Assembly: GCF_024349785.1 (NCBI RefSeq)
Contig: NZ_AP018817.1
Span: 1,333,501-1,397,500 of the forward strand
From: Sphingomonas bisphenolicum
GTDB lineage: Bacteria > Pseudomonadota > Alphaproteobacteria > Sphingomonadales > Sphingomonadaceae
Direction: 5' to 3'
Length of the DNA stretch: 64,000 nucleotides
A program made the translations under genes and the position numbers. The notes beneath the pieces are model-generated. The model searched no databases. It was not told where the DNA came from and worked only from the letters and a program-made list of their open reading frames with translations. Shown piece after piece: positions 42,805 to 57,605 of this stretch (position 1 is the stretch's first letter; each line of letters opens with the position of its first letter).

Positions 42805-44076
42805 ATGGCGGAAGGCGCATTCTATCGGGCGATGTGGCGCTGGCATTTTTATGCCGGTTTGATCGTCCTGCCCATATTGGCGTTGATGGCGGTGACCGGC
42901 GCGCTCTATCTCTACAAGTCGGAGGTGGAGGCCTTGCTCTACCCGATGCGAATTACCGCGCCGCCCGATGCGCGGCCATTGCCGCCCTCGAAAATCATTG
43001 CGATATCGCAACGAATATCGGGCTATCGGGTTACGCAGTTGTTGATCCCGGCTGCTCGGACGGAAAGCTGGCGGGTCACGGCCAGGGCCGAAAATGGCGA
43101 TTCAACTGTCCAACTCGTTGACCCATTTAACGGTCGCGTCCTCGGCGCGATGCATAGTGGCGGGGTCATGAAGACGATCAAGGATCTGCACAGCCTGGCG
43201 CTGACCGGCCCGATCGGCAACCGGCTGGTGGAGGTCGTCGCGGGCTGGGCGATCATTTTATGCGTCACCGGCGTCTATCTGCGCTGGCCCCGCCGGGGAC
43301 AGCCCGCACTGGCGATCCGGGGACGGACCGCCGGGCGGCTGTTCTGGCGCGACCTGCACGGCACGCTGGGTTTCCTGTCGGCTGGCGTCATCCTGTTCCT
43401 GGCGGTGACGGGGATGCCCTGGACCGACATCTGGGGTGGCGGATTGCGCGCGGTCGTCGCCGCCAACGATTGGGGCCGGCCGAAAATGGCGGTCATCCCA
43501 TGGACCGCACCGGCCAGGGACGCGCTGCCCTGGACCCTGCGCGACGGCGGCGGCGCGGTGGGGACCATCGGCGACATCGGCGTGGATGCGGTCGCGGGGA
43601 TCGCCGCGGCGCGCGGGCTGCGCCATGGCTATCAGATCATCCTGCCGTCCCATCCCGGCGCGCCCTATCTGGTCGCGAGCCTGGTGCAACGCGCCGACGA
43701 CGCCCGCGCCCTCACCATCGACGCGGCCAGCGGCGCGGTTGTGCAGAATATCGACTGGCGCATGTTCGGTCCGGGGGCGAAAGCGGTCGAATGGGGCATC
43801 GCCGCCCATCAGGGCCAGCAATATGGCGAGGCCAATCGCCTGCTGATGCTGGCGGGCTGCCTCTGCCTGCTGGCGCTGTGCATCACCGCGCCGATCCTGT
43901 GGTGGAAGCGGCGCAAGCATGGCCGCCTGCTCGCGCCGCCCGCCACCACGCCCGCCGCCCGGCGCATGGTCGCAGCGCTGATGCTGGGACTGGGCATATT
44001 CTTCCCGCTCACCGGCCTGTCGATGCTGGCCGCGCTGGCGGGCGAATGGCTGGTCGGGCGGGTGCGGATGGCCTGA
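42805..44076 (+). CDS. PepSY-associated membrane protein (metal reductase-like)
   Basis: A 423-residue inner-membrane protein of the PepSY-TM family. Four membrane helices are visible: AMWRWHFYAGLIVLPILALMAV-type near the start, EVVAGWAIILCVTGVYLRW, FWRDLHGTLGFLSAGVILFLAVTGMPW and LLMLAGCLCLLALCITAP, plus one at the end. The WHFYAG and DLHGTLG histidines are typical of members that reduce or help release iron from siderophores (FoxB/FegB-like). The TonB receptor gene lies 14 bp upstream, so the two are one uptake unit; ferric or copper complexes are the likely cargo. Confidence 0.88.
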   Translation: MAEGAFYRAMWRWHFYAGLIVLPILALMAVTGALYLYKSEVEALLYPMRITAPPDARPLPPSKIIAISQRISGYRVTQLLIPAARTESWRVTARAENGDSTVQLVDPFNGRVLGAMHSGGVMKTIKDLHSLALTGPIGNRLVEVVAGWAIILCVTGVYLRWPRRGQPALAIRGRTAGRLFWRDLHGTLGFLSAGVILFLAVTGMPWTDIWGGGLRAVVAANDWGRPKMAVIPWTAPARDALPWTLRDGGGAVGTIGDIGVDAVAGIAAARGLRHGYQIILPSHPGAPYLVASLVQRADDARALTIDAASGAVVQNIDWRMFGPGAKAVEWGIAAHQGQQYGEANRLLMLAGCLCLLALCITAPILWWKRRKHGRLLAPPATTPAARRMVAALMLGLGIFFPLTGLSMLAALAGEWLVGRVRMA

Positions 44077-44118
44077 CCGCCATTTCATTTCCGGTCCCGA
44101 CGCACTATGGGCGATGCC

Positions 44119-45735
44119 ATGATCCGCCTGTCCGGCCTGAAATTGCCCCTCGACCATAGCGCCGAGGCGATGCCCGCCGCCATTTGCGACCGCCTCGGCC
44201 TGGAGCCGCACGAATTGCGCGGCCATAGCCTGGTGCGGCGCGGCAACGACGCGCGCCGCCGCTCCGCCATCCTGCTCGTCTACACGCTCGACGTCGATCT
44301 GGCGGACGAGGCGGCCGTGCTGGCGCGCTTCGCTGACGACCATGACGTCCGGCCGACGCCCGACACCGGCTATAAGTTCGTCACCCATGCCCCAGACGGC
44401 TGGCAGGGCAAGCGCCCGGTCGTCATCGGCGCGGGGCCGTGCGGCCTGTTTGCAGGACTGATCCTGGCGCAGATGGGCTTCCGCCCGATCATCCTCGATC
44501 GCGGCAAGGTGGTGCGCGAACGGACCAAGGACACATGGGATCTTTGGCGCCGTGCCGAGCTGAACCCCGACAGCAATGTCCAGTTCGGCGAGGGCGGGGC
44601 AGGCACCTTCTCCGACGGCAAGCTCTATTGCCGGGTGAAAGACCCGCGCTTCCTGGGCCGCAAGGTATTGGAGGAGTTCGTCGCCGCCGGTGCGCCCGAC
44701 GACATTCTCTGGGAAGCCCATCCCCATATCGGCACGTTCCGGCTCGTCACCATGGTCGAGGCGATGCGCCGCCAGATCGAGGCACTGGGCGGCGAATATC
44801 GCTGGCAGCAGCGCGTCGACGATCTGGTGCTGGAACGCACGGGCACGGGCGAACAGCGCTTGCGCGGCCTCGTCCTCCACGACGGCAGCGTGATCGATAC
44901 CGACCATGTCGTCCTGGCCGTCGGCCACAGCGCCCGACCCACCTTCGCCATGCTCCACGGCCGCGGCGTCCATATCGAAGCCAAGCCCTTTTCGATCGGC
45001 GTGCGGATCGAACATCCGCAAAGCTGGGTCGATCGCGCCCGCTACGGCCAATGCGCCGGCCATCCCGATCTGGGCGCAGCCTCCTACAGCCTCGCCCATC
45101 ACTGCGCTAACGGCCGTACTGTCTATAGCTTCTGCATGTGTCCCGGCGGCCGCGTCGTCGCCGCTACCTCGGAAGAAGGGCGCGTCGTCACCAACGGCAT
45201 GAGCCAATATAGCCGCGCCGAATTCAACGCCAATTCCGGCCTCGTCGTCGGCATCGATCCGGCGCGCGACTATCCCGACGGGCCGCTGGCCGGGATCGAC
45301 CTGCAACGCCATTGGGAATCCATGGCCTATGTCGCGGGCGGCTCCTCCTACTGGGCGCCGGGCCAGACCGTGGGCGACTTCCTCGCCCGCCGCCCTTCGA
45401 CACAATTAGGCGAGGTCGTGCCGTCCTATAAGCCGGGCGTGACCCCGACCGACCTGGCGCGCTGCCTGCCCGATTATGTGATCGAGGCGTTCCACGAAGC
45501 GCTGCCCGCCTTCGGCCGCCAGATCGCCCATTATGACCATCCCGACGCGGTGATGACGGGCGTGGAAACGCGCACCTCCTCGCCCATCCGCATCACCCGC
45601 GGCAAGGATTTCCAAAGCCTCAACGTCATCGGCCTCTATCCGGCGGGCGAGGGCGCGGGCTATGCCGGCGGCATCCTGTCCGCTGCGATCGACGGCATCA
45701 AGGTGGCGGAAGCGGTGGGCATTCAATTGGCATAA
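44119..45735 (+). CDS. COG2509-type FAD-dependent oxidoreductase
   Basis: A 538-residue flavoprotein. The first ~95 residues (MIRLSGLKLPLDHSAEAMPAA...) form the small N-terminal domain of COG2509 proteins, followed by the FAD loop KRPVVIGAGPCGLFAG (GAGPCG at 104-109), QFGEGGAGTFSDGKLYCR, and the C-terminal LYPAGEGAGYAGGILSAAIDGI. Family members are widespread but have no known substrate. An in-frame ATG four codons upstream is possible; the chosen start matches relatives. It is read from the same strand as the uptake genes, about 45 bp on. Confidence 0.85.
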   Translation: MIRLSGLKLPLDHSAEAMPAAICDRLGLEPHELRGHSLVRRGNDARRRSAILLVYTLDVDLADEAAVLARFADDHDVRPTPDTGYKFVTHAPDGWQGKRPVVIGAGPCGLFAGLILAQMGFRPIILDRGKVVRERTKDTWDLWRRAELNPDSNVQFGEGGAGTFSDGKLYCRVKDPRFLGRKVLEEFVAAGAPDDILWEAHPHIGTFRLVTMVEAMRRQIEALGGEYRWQQRVDDLVLERTGTGEQRLRGLVLHDGSVIDTDHVVLAVGHSARPTFAMLHGRGVHIEAKPFSIGVRIEHPQSWVDRARYGQCAGHPDLGAASYSLAHHCANGRTVYSFCMCPGGRVVAATSEEGRVVTNGMSQYSRAEFNANSGLVVGIDPARDYPDGPLAGIDLQRHWESMAYVAGGSSYWAPGQTVGDFLARRPSTQLGEVVPSYKPGVTPTDLARCLPDYVIEAFHEALPAFGRQIAHYDHPDAVMTGVETRTSSPIRITRGKDFQSLNVIGLYPAGEGAGYAGGILSAAIDGIKVAEAVGIQLA

Positions 45736-45751
45736 GCCGCCTGCGTCAGCG

Positions 45752-46066
45752 ATGAAGCTTGACTGGCTCACATCCTTCCGCGACCTTCGGGCCATGACTC
45801 CGATCGAACGCGCCGCCCGCGCTCTATGCGCCCTTGATGGCCAGCCTGAAGACGCACCCGTCGCTGACGGGCTGATGTGGCACGGCTACATGCCCCAGGC
45901 GCTGGTGGTGATAGAAGCGCTACACGAGCCGAGCGCGCGGATGAGCGAAGCCGGAGCCGAACTCGTTCGCTATGTGAGTCCTGAACAGCCCCTGCCGGCG
46001 CATCAGGGGGATGCCGCCAATATATGGCGTATCATGATCGACGCGATGCGGAAGGACATACCCTGA
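45752..46066 (+). CDS. Uncharacterised 104-residue protein
   Basis: A small soluble protein: KLDWLTSFRDLRAMTPIERAARALCALDG at the start, then VADGLMWHGYMPQALVVIEAL, ending WRIMIDAMRKDIP. No signal peptide or membrane helix. I do not recognise a family. It starts about 15 bp after the COG2509 gene with no clear ribosome site and may be translated by coupling. Codon use resembles its neighbours, which supports it as real. Confidence 0.55.
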   Translation: MKLDWLTSFRDLRAMTPIERAARALCALDGQPEDAPVADGLMWHGYMPQALVVIEALHEPSARMSEAGAELVRYVSPEQPLPAHQGDAANIWRIMIDAMRKDIP

Positions 46067-46135
46067 TCTGCCCATGAGCATGGCGCGCATATCGGCGCCT
46101 TTGCCATGTTGCGGCGTGACTATCTGGGGAAGTTT

Positions 46136-46209
46136 TGGATGCCCGACAAGGACTCGAACCTTGATTGACGGAGTCAGAGTCCGCTCTCTTACCATTAGAG
46201 GATCGGGCA
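46136..46209 (-). tRNA. tRNA-Gln (anticodon CTG)
   Basis: A 74-nt tRNA with encoded CCA. The acceptor stem is TGCCCGA with TCGGGCA (a U1-A72 pair, typical of tRNA-Gln), followed by the D arm CTCTAATGGTAAGAG. The anticodon stem GCGGA/TCCGT holds the loop CTCTGAC, with CTG reading CAG codons. The T arm is CAAGG-TTCGAGT-CCTTG. The discriminator base is T, unlike the G of E. coli tRNA-Gln. It reads away from rpoC, on the same strand. Confidence 0.93.
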
Positions 46210-46327
46210 TCAGCCAAGCGCGTGTCTCGCTTGGGAGGCCGCAAATAAGCGCGGTTCTGGCGATGGTCAAGAGGTTTGTGACACGGATCGACCCACTTTT
46301 TGAAAGTCGGGCGACCGATTTTTCCCC

Positions 46328-46370
46328 GCAAAAAGAAAGCCCGCCGGCACGCATGGCGCGTCCGGCGGGC
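46328..46370 (-). terminator. Intrinsic terminator of rpoBC
   Basis: On the minus strand, GCCCGCCGG pairs with CCGGCGGGC around a 14-base loop, followed by TTTCTTTTT. It lies about 80 bp after the rpoC stop and is among the strongest terminators in the window. Confidence 0.9.
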
Positions 46371-46451
46371 ACGGTCTTCTCTCCCTTGCGGGAGCGAAGG
46401 GCATGGGAGCCACCGCCTATATAGGAAGCGGCTCCCGCAGTTTCAAAGGGC

Positions 46452-50738
<4,287 letters not shown>

Positions 50739-50822
50739 AATATCAGTCCCTCTAGAGGGTAAATGTCCGGGCGAAGAAGGGGAGCGGGCACTGTCTTCGG
50801 GAGACAGCGCCCATAGAGTCCC

Positions 50823-53800
50823 TTATTCTGCCGCCTGCGCGAAGCCGTCGTCGTCGGGCACCTCGTCCATCGTGGCGAGTTCGACGTTGAGGCCCAGCGA
50901 GCGCATTTCCTTGACCAGCACGTTGAAGCTTTCGGGAATACCGGCCTCGAACGTGTCGTCACCCTTGACGATCGCCTCATAGACCTTGGTGCGGCCGACC
51001 ACGTCGTCCGACTTCACCGTCAGCATTTCCTGCAACGTATAGGCCGCGCCATAGGCCTGGAGCGCCCAGACCTCCATTTCACCGAAGCGCTGGCCACCGA
51101 ACTGCGCCTTACCACCCAGCGGCTGCTGCGTGACAAGCGAGTAGGGGCCGATCGAACGGGCATGGATCTTGTCATCGACCAGGTGATGCAGCTTCAGCAT
51201 GTAGATGATGCCCACGGTCACCTTGCGGTCGAACCGATCGCCGGTGCGGCCGTCATACAGGTCCGACTGGCCCGAAGTGTGCAGGCCGGCCAGCGACAGC
51301 ATCGCAGACACGTCCGCTTCGCGGGCGCCGTCGAACACCGGCGTCGCCATCGGGATGCCCCGCTGGAGATGCTCGGCCAGATCGATGATCTGCTCGGGCG
51401 AGCGTGCTTCGATCTGCTCGGCATAGCGCGGACCATAAGAGGTCAGCAGCCGTTCCTTGACCGCGTCGGGCATGTCGCCCGCCGACGGGTTCGGATTGGC
51501 CTCGCGCCAGTCTTCCAGCGCGTGCTTGAGCTGCTGGCCAAGGCCGCGGGCAGCCCAGCCCAGATGCGTTTCGAAGATCTGCCCGACGTTCATGCGTGAC
51601 GGCACGCCCAGCGGGTTCAGCACGATGTCGACATGGGTGCCGTCTTCCAGGAACGGCATGTCCTCGACCGGCAGGATGCGCGAGATGACGCCCTTGTTGC
51701 CGTGACGGCCGGCCATCTTGTCGCCCGGCTGCAGCTTGCGCTTCACCGCGACGAACACCTTGACCATCTTCAGCACGCCCGGCGGCAGTTCGTCACCACG
51801 CTGGAGCTTGTCGACGCGATCCTCGAACTTGTCGACGATCGACTTCACCGCTTCGTCATACTGACCCTTGATCGCCTCGATCTGGGCCTGGCGGCTGTCG
51901 TCCTCGACCGCGAATTTCCACCACTCGTGACGCTCGACTTCGGCCAGCAGGGCCTCGTCGATCACGACACCCTTCTTGACCCCCTTGGGAGCCGCAGACG
52001 CGATCTGCGTCAGCAGCATTTCGTGCAGCCGGTTGAAGGTGGCGCGGTTGAGGATGGCGCGTTCGTCCTCGCGATCCTTGGCGAGGCGGTCGATTTCCTC
52101 CCGCTCGATCGCCATGGCGCGCTCGTCCTTGTCGATGCCATGACGGTTGAAGACGCGGACTTCCACGACGGTCCCGGCAACGCCCGGCGGCAGGCGCAGC
52201 GACGTGTCGCGCACGTCGGACGCCTTTTCGCCGAAGATCGCACGCAGCAGCTTCTCTTCCGGGGTCATCGGCGATTCACCCTTGGGGGTGATCTTGCCGA
52301 CCAATATGTCGCCCGGCTCCACTTCGGCGCCGATGTAAACGATGCCCGCCTCGTCGAGGTTGCGCAGCGCTTCTTCACCGACATTGGGAATGTCGCGGGT
52401 GATGTCCTCCGGCCCCAGCTTGGTGTCGCGGGCCATGACCTCGAACTCCTCGATATGGATCGAGGTGAAGACGTCGTCCTTCACGATCCGTTCGGAGATC
52501 AGGATGGAGTCTTCGTAGTTATAGCCGTTCCAGGGCATGAACGCGACGAGCGTGTTCCGGCCCAGCGCCAGCTCGCCGAACTCGGTCGACGGGCCATCGG
52601 CGATGACGTCGCCGGCTTCGATCAGGTCGCCCACCTTCACCAGCGGACGCTGGTTGATGCACGTGTCCTGGTTGGAACGCTGGAACTTCTGGAGCGTGTA
52701 GATGTCGACGCCCGACTGACCGGCTTCGATGTCGCCGGTCGCGCGGATGACGATACGGGTCGCGTCGACCTGATCGACGATGCCCGCCCGCTTGGACGCG
52801 ACGGCCGCGCCGGAGTCACGGGCGACCGTGCCTTCCATGCCGGTGCCGACGAACGGCGCTTCGGCCCGTACCAGAGGCACGGCCTGACGCTGCATGTTCG
52901 AACCCATGAGGGCGCGGTTCGCGTCATCATTTTCCAGGAACGGAATGAGCGATGCGGCGACCGACACCAGCTGCTTGGGGCTGACGTCCATCAGGGTGAT
53001 GTGATCGCGGGGCGCCATCAGGAATTCGCCGGCTTCGCGCGAGGAGATCAGATCCTCGACGAAATGACCGTCGGCATTCACTTCGGCGTTGGCCTGCGCG
53101 ATCGTGTGCTTGGCCTCTTCCATCGCCGACAGATAGACGACGTCATCGGTGACCTTGTTGTCCACGACCTTGCGGTACGGGGTTTCGATGAAGCCGTACT
53201 TGTTGACGCGGCTGAACGTCGCGAGGCTGTTGATCAGGCCGATGTTCGGGCCTTCAGGCGTTTCGATCGGGCAGATGCGGCCATAGTGCGTCGGGTGAAC
53301 GTCGCGGACTTCGAAGCCTGCGCGCTCGCGCGTCAGACCGCCCGGCCCAAGCGCCGACACGCGGCGCTTGTGGGTGACTTCCGACAGCGGGTTGGTCTGA
53401 TCCATGAACTGCGACAGCTGCGACGAGCCGAAGAATTCACGCACCGCGGCCACGGCGGGCTTCGCGTTGATCAGGTCGTTGGGCATCACGGTCGACACGT
53501 CGACGGACGACATGCGTTCCTTGACAGCGCGTTCCATGCGCAGCAGGCCGACGCGATACTGGTTTTCCAGCAGTTCGCCGACGGAACGGACGCGACGGTT
53601 GCCGAGGTTATCGATATCGTCGATTTCGCCCTTGCCGTCCTTCAGGTTCACCAGTTCCTTGACCACGGCGAGGATGTCCTCGACGCGCAGGGTGGTGACC
53701 GTGTCCTCGGCATCGAGGTCGAGGCGCATGTTGAGCTTCACGCGGCCCACGGCCGACAGGTCGTAGCGCTCCGGATCGAAGAACAGACCGGCGAACAGCG

Positions 53801-54986
53801 CTTCGGCGGTTTCCTTCGTCGGCGGTTCGCCAGGACGCATGACGCGATAAATGTCGCTCAGCGCCTGATCGCGATCCTCGGCCTTGTCGGCCTTGAGCGT
53901 GTTGCGGATCCAGGGACCGGTGCCGACATGGTCGATGTCCAGCAGTTCCAGGCGGTCGATGCCCGCCTTGTCCAGCTTTTCGAGATTTTCAGGCGACACT
54001 TCGTCGCCGGCCTCGATATAGATTTCGCCGGTGCTCTCGTTGATGAGGTCATAGGCGCTGTAGCGGCCATAGACTTCCTCGGTCGGGATCAGCAGCGTTT
54101 CCAGGCCGTCCTTTTCCGCCTTGTTGGCGGCGCGCGGCGAAATCTTGGTGCCGGCGGGGAAGATCGCTTCACCGGTCTTCGCATCGACGATGTCGAAGGC
54201 GGGCTTCAGGCCGCGCCAGGCTTCGGCGAGATAGGGGATCACCCAACCGCCTTCGCCGCGGACATAGGTCACCTTGTTGTAGAATTCGCCCAGGATATCT
54301 TCCGGCGTCAGGCCCAACGCGAACAGCAGCGCCGTGACCGGCAGCTTGCGCTTGCGGTCGATACGGACGTTGACGATGTCCTTGGCGTCGAATTCGAAGT
54401 CGAGCCACGAACCGCGATAGGGGATGACACGCGCGGCGAACAGATATTTGCCCGACGAGTGGGTCTTGCCACGGTCATGGTCGAACAGGACGCCCGGCGA
54501 ACGGTGCATCTGCGACACGATGACGCGCTCTGTGCCGTTGACGATGAAGGTGCCGTTGCCCGTCATCAGGGGCATGTCGCCCATGTAGACGTCCTGCTCC
54601 TTGATATCCAGGACCGAACGGGTTTCGGTGTCCTGATCGACTTCGAATACGATCAGGCGCAGGGTAACGCGCATCGGCGCCGCATAGGTGATGCCGCGCT
54701 GACGGCATTCCTCGACGTCGTACTTGGGGTCTTCCAGCTCATAATGGACGAAGTCCATTTCGGCGGTGCCGGCGAAATCGCGGATCGGGAAGACGCTGCG
54801 CAGCGTCTTTTCCAGGCCCGACACATAGCCGATCGACGGGTCGGACCGGAGGAACTGTTCATAGCTCTCCCTCTGGACCTCGATCAGGTTGGGCATCTGC
54901 ACCACTTCGTGGATGTCGCCGAACACCTTTCTGATGCGCTTCTTCGCGCCGGTGTTGCTGATCGGGGGGAGAGCTCTGGTCGCCAT
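50823..54986 (-). CDS. rpoB: RNA polymerase beta subunit
   Basis: The 1387-residue beta subunit. The N-terminal lobes start [20 protein letters not shown]; the rifampicin region is [31 protein letters not shown]. Further conserved blocks are [29 protein letters not shown] and [16 protein letters not shown]. The C-terminus contains [24 protein letters not shown] and the clamp segment. The sequence around the rifampicin pocket is the sensitive type, with no obvious resistance change. rplJL are not upstream; a cell-wall hydrolase is. Confidence 0.99.
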   Translation of the reverse strand: MATRALPPISNTGAKKRIRKVFGDIHEVVQMPNLIEVQRESYEQFLRSDPSIGYVSGLEKTLRSVFPIRDFAGTAEMDFVHYELEDPKYDVEECRQRGITYAAPMRVTLRLIVFEVDQDTETRSVLDIKEQDVYMGDMPLMTGNGTFIVNGTERVIVSQMHRSPGVLFDHDRGKTHSSGKYLFAARVIPYRGSWLDFEFDAKDIVNVRIDRKRKLPVTALLFALGLTPEDILGEFYNKVTYVRGEGGWVIPYLAEAWRGLKPAFDIVDAKTGEAIFPAGTKISPRAANKAEKDGLETLLIPTEEVYGRYSAYDLINESTGEIYIEAGDEVSPENLEKLDKAGIDRLELLDIDHVGTGPWIRNTLKADKAEDRDQALSDIYRVMRPGEPPTKETAEALFAGLFFDPERYDLSAVGRVKLNMRLDLDAEDTVTTLRVEDILAVVKELVNLKDGKGEIDDIDNLGNRRVRSVGELLENQYRVGLLRMERAVKERMSSVDVSTVMPNDLINAKPAVAAVREFFGSSQLSQFMDQTNPLSEVTHKRRVSALGPGGLTRERAGFEVRDVHPTHYGRICPIETPEGPNIGLINSLATFSRVNKYGFIETPYRKVVDNKVTDDVVYLSAMEEAKHTIAQANAEVNADGHFVEDLISSREAGEFLMAPRDHITLMDVSPKQLVSVAASLIPFLENDDANRALMGSNMQRQAVPLVRAEAPFVGTGMEGTVARDSGAAVASKRAGIVDQVDATRIVIRATGDIEAGQSGVDIYTLQKFQRSNQDTCINQRPLVKVGDLIEAGDVIADGPSTEFGELALGRNTLVAFMPWNGYNYEDSILISERIVKDDVFTSIHIEEFEVMARDTKLGPEDITRDIPNVGEEALRNLDEAGIVYIGAEVEPGDILVGKITPKGESPMTPEEKLLRAIFGEKASDVRDTSLRLPPGVAGTVVEVRVFNRHGIDKDERAMAIEREEIDRLAKDREDERAILNRATFNRLHEMLLTQIASAAPKGVKKGVVIDEALLAEVERHEWWKFAVEDDSRQAQIEAIKGQYDEAVKSIVDKFEDRVDKLQRGDELPPGVLKMVKVFVAVKRKLQPGDKMAGRHGNKGVISRILPVEDMPFLEDGTHVDIVLNPLGVPSRMNVGQIFETHLGWAARGLGQQLKHALEDWREANPNPSAGDMPDAVKERLLTSYGPRYAEQIEARSPEQIIDLAEHLQRGIPMATPVFDGAREADVSAMLSLAGLHTSGQSDLYDGRTGDRFDRKVTVGIIYMLKLHHLVDDKIHARSIGPYSLVTQQPLGGKAQFGGQRFGEMEVWALQAYGAAYTLQEMLTVKSDDVVGRTKVYEAIVKGDDTFEAGIPESFNVLVKEMRSLGLNVELATMDEVPDDDGFAQAAE

Positions 54987-55052
54987 GCGTTGTCCTTGCC
55001 TTCATTCGTCGCGTTTTTCCGCATCCCAGCGAAAACTCAGTCCAAGCGCGAT

Positions 55053-55080
55053 GGAATAGGGGGTGATTCGCACCCGCCAA
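55053..55080 (-). promoter_or_regulatory. Possible rpoB promoter
   Basis: On the minus strand, TTGGCG (55080-55075) and TATTCC (55058-55053) are 16 bp apart, about 70 bp before the rpoB start and directly after a terminator. The match is moderate, and other promoters could exist in this gap. Confidence 0.35.
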
Positions 55081-55086
55081 TCCACG

Positions 55087-55122
55087 CAAAAAAGTGCGGG
55101 CCGGGACTGTCCGATCCGCACT
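55087..55122 (-). terminator. Intrinsic terminator upstream of rpoB
   Basis: On the minus strand, AGTGCGG pairs with CCGCACT around a 16-base loop, followed by six T residues. It would stop transcripts coming from the cell-wall hydrolase before they reach rpoB. Confidence 0.8.
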
Positions 55123-55123
55123 A

Positions 55124-55342
55124 TCAGCACTTTGTGACCCGCCAAAATTCGCCCAATTCCGCCAGCTTCGCGCGCAATTCGAAGCCAGACCCCGAGCGAT
55201 CCGGGGGACGGCCTATCCCGTTACGCACAGCGCAGAGGACGACCGGATTGCCGCCGATATAGGCGCTGGCGCCCGGTTTGTGAAGGGGGCAGGCAAGCCG
55301 CCAAAACGCCAAGCGTTCAAGGTGTCGCTGTTCTTGTCTCAC
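55124..55342 (-). other. Rest of the rpoB upstream gap; possible 72-codon frame
   Basis: This part of the 330-bp gap upstream of rpoB has no recognised gene. One open frame of 72 codons starts inside the end of the hydrolase gene and ends one base before the terminator stem. Its second half, GGNPVVLCAVRNGIGRPPD and FELRAKLAELGEFW, reads like protein but matches no family I know. It could be a small gene, a decayed gene end or chance. Confidence 0.2.
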
Positions 55343-56654
55343 CGGCGGGCGTGATCGGCGCGATCTTCACCGTTTCGAACCGCCCCTTGCGCCGGACACC
55401 GGCCAGCGCTTCGGTGGGCAGGGTGGGGACAATGGTCGGCAGGCGCTGGCGCATACATTCCCCCTTCGCCGTCCGCGGCGTCTGCGCGCAATTCCACAGC
55501 GCCCGCTGCAAGCCGCTGCCGGCGTTATGGATATAGGCGAAGCTCATCGTCGCCATCTGCGCGTCGCTGAGAGGCAGGCCCGCCGGTGCAGCGCCCTGTC
55601 GCCAGGCCATGATCCGGCATTCGGCGCGCCCCGCGCAGAAGGTCTGCGCCATCGCCGGCCAGCCATCCGCGCCGCCGCTGCCGGCGGGCAGTTCGACCAG
55701 GAAGCTCTTCGCCCCCGGCGCGATCGCGATCAGCCGAACTCCCGCCACCGTGCGCCCCAGCGAATCCGCGCCGATCGTCTGTTGCGGCCGGGCGGCGAGC
55801 GCTGCGGCAGCCTCCGCCGCCGCCACGGTCGGCGGCGGCATCAAGGGGGTATCCGTCCCACCCTGGTGCGCAGGCGAGAAGCGCGCGATCCGGCCGATCA
55901 GCGGCTCGCCCTTGTCCTCGCTCTGGCGGAAGGCGGGGGGCGTCCCCCACCAGCCGCGCCAGCGAAAGAAGAGGTGCGTGCCCACCGCCGCGATCTTGTC
56001 CAGGCTGCCGCTCCAGTATGGCACGACCCAGTCGGTATGATAATGGGTGGCGTGGCCGACCGGCTTGTAGACCTTGCCCGCCAGCGCGGCGCGGGCGATC
56101 TCGCGCGCGCGGCCCCAAGCGGCCTCGCCCGGCGTGCGGGTCAGCGCCCCGTCGCAACTGAAGGTGAACTGGCATCCGGTGCGCCGTTCCTGTCCCTGAA
56201 ACACGACGCCGCAGACCGTCTTGGGGAAGGCGGGGTGGCGCACGCGGTTCAGCACCACCTGCGCCACCGCCTGTTCGCCCACGGCGTCGTCGCCCGCCTC
56301 GAAGATTTCCGCCGCCGCCAGGCAATCGGTCGCACGCGCCAGATCGGTTTCGGAGCCCGAAAAGCGGAAGGGCCGGGCGGCCGGGTTGGGATCTCGCGAA
56401 AAGGGGATGGTCGCGTTGAACGCCACCGCCTGGTCCCGCTCTAGCGCGAAGACCTCGACCGGCTCCACTGGTGGCGGCGGCGTGGTGGGGCGTTTCATCC
56501 GCCCGGCTTCGACCACGGCCATCCGGCGCGCGCCCGCGTCCGGCCGCGCCCGCGTGTCCCAGGCGGCGACCAGTGCGGGCAGGCCGACGAACAGGAGTGC
56601 CCAGACCAGCCACAGGAAAGGATGCGGCCGGGCCGGGGGAGGTAGGTCGGTCAT
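55317..56654 (-). CDS. Cell-wall hydrolase, SleB family
   Basis: A 445-residue protein with an N-terminal membrane anchor (FLWLVWALLFVGLPALVAAW) and a SleB/Hydrolase_2 domain at about residues 108-225: DCLAAAEIFEAGDDAVGEQAVAQVVLNRVRH, FPKTVCGVVFQGQERRTGCQFTFSCDG and KPVGHATHYHTDWVVPYW. The early glutamate is the likely catalytic acid of this lysozyme-like fold. The C-terminal ~200 residues are Pro/Ala-rich with a cysteine-containing domain (CAGRAECRIMAW) resembling lectin- or SH3-like tails, unassigned. It may cut septal or lateral peptidoglycan. The gene is followed by a terminator and rpoB. Confidence 0.85.
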   Translation of the reverse strand: MTDLPPPARPHPFLWLVWALLFVGLPALVAAWDTRARPDAGARRMAVVEAGRMKRPTTPPPPVEPVEVFALERDQAVAFNATIPFSRDPNPAARPFRFSGSETDLARATDCLAAAEIFEAGDDAVGEQAVAQVVLNRVRHPAFPKTVCGVVFQGQERRTGCQFTFSCDGALTRTPGEAAWGRAREIARAALAGKVYKPVGHATHYHTDWVVPYWSGSLDKIAAVGTHLFFRWRGWWGTPPAFRQSEDKGEPLIGRIARFSPAHQGGTDTPLMPPPTVAAAEAAAALAARPQQTIGADSLGRTVAGVRLIAIAPGAKSFLVELPAGSGGADGWPAMAQTFCAGRAECRIMAWRQGAAPAGLPLSDAQMATMSFAYIHNAGSGLQRALWNCAQTPRTAKGECMRQRLPTIVPTLPTEALAGVRRKGRFETVKIAPITPAGETRTATP

Positions 56655-56675
56655 GCCTCGCTTGCCGCCAATAGC

Positions 56676-57605
56676 CTATTCGGGCAGGAAGTCGGGCACC
56701 GACAGATAGCGTTCGCCGGTATCATAGTTGAAGCCCAGAACCCGGCTGCCCGCGGGCAGTTCCTTCAGCTTCTGCGCGATCGCCGCCAGCGTGCCGCCCG
56801 ACGAGATGCCGACCAGCAGGCCTTCCTGCGTCGCGGCGCGGCGGGCATAGTCCTTGGCGTCGGCCGGATCGACCTGGATCACGCCGTCCAGCAACTGGGT
56901 GTGCAGGTTGGCCGGGATGAAGCCTGCGCCAATGCCCTGGATCGGGTGCGGGCCGGGCTGGCCGCCGCTGATGACCGGGGACAGGGTCGGTTCGACCGCG
57001 AAGATCTTGATCGCCGGCCACGCCTTTTTCAGCACTTCGGCCACGCCGGTGATGTGGCCGCCTGTGCCCACGCCGGTAATCAGCGCGTCGATCGGCGCGT
57101 CGGCGAAATCGGCCAGTATCTCCTGCGCCGTGGTGCGGACATGCACGTCGATATTGGCGGGATTTTCGAACTGCTGCGGCATCCAGCTACCCGGCGTCTG
57201 CGACACCAGTTCCAGCGCGCGTTCGATCGCGCCCTTCATGCCCTTTTCGCGCGGCGTCAGGTCGAAGCTGGCGCCATAGGCCAGCATCAGCCGGCGGCGC
57301 TCGATCGACATGCTTTCGGGCATGACCAGCACCAGCTTGTAACCCTTGACCGCCGCGACCATGGCCAGGCCCACGCCGGTATTGCCCGATGTCGGCTCGA
57401 TGATGGTGCCGCCCGGCTGCAATTCGCCGCTGGCCTCGGCCGCTTCGATCATCGCCAGCGCGATACGGTCCTTGATCGACCCGCCGGGATTGGACCGTTC
57501 CGACTTGATCCACACTTCGGTGCCGGCGGGCGCATCGCCGAACAGCCGGTTGATGCGGACATGTGGCGTATTGCCGATGGTTTCGAGAATCGTGGCAGCT
57601 TTCAT
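56676..57605 (-). CDS. cysK: Cysteine synthase A (O-acetylserine sulfhydrylase)
   Basis: A 309-residue PLP enzyme making cysteine from O-acetylserine and sulfide. The PLP lysine is K45 in [13 protein letters not shown], the substrate loop is [15 protein letters not shown], and the phosphate is held by [24 protein letters not shown] is the CysK signature. Length is standard. Its start overlaps the stop of the upstream MFS gene (ATGA), so the two are coupled, an unusual partnership for cysK that might link cysteine supply to an export function. Confidence 0.95.
   Translation of the reverse strand: MKAATILETIGNTPHVRINRLFGDAPAGTEVWIKSERSNPGGSIKDRIALAMIEAAEASGELQPGGTIIEPTSGNTGVGLAMVAAVKGYKLVLVMPESMSIERRRLMLAYGASFDLTPREKGMKGAIERALELVSQTPGSWMPQQFENPANIDVHVRTTAQEILADFADAPIDALITGVGTGGHITGVAEVLKKAWPAIKIFAVEPTLSPVISGGQPGPHPIQGIGAGFIPANLHTQLLDGVIQVDPADAKDYARRAATQEGLLVGISSGGTLAAIAQKLKELPAGSRVLGFNYDTGERYLSVPDFLPE

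Noticed and set aside
45920..46372. 150-codon minus-strand frame across the tRNA
   Set aside because: It runs through the tRNA-Gln gene and overlaps the small plus-strand gene; not credible.
51633..55262. 1209-codon plus-strand frame opposite rpoB
   Set aside because: Long, but exactly antisense to rpoB and without recognisable domains; codon bias of the sense strand explains it.
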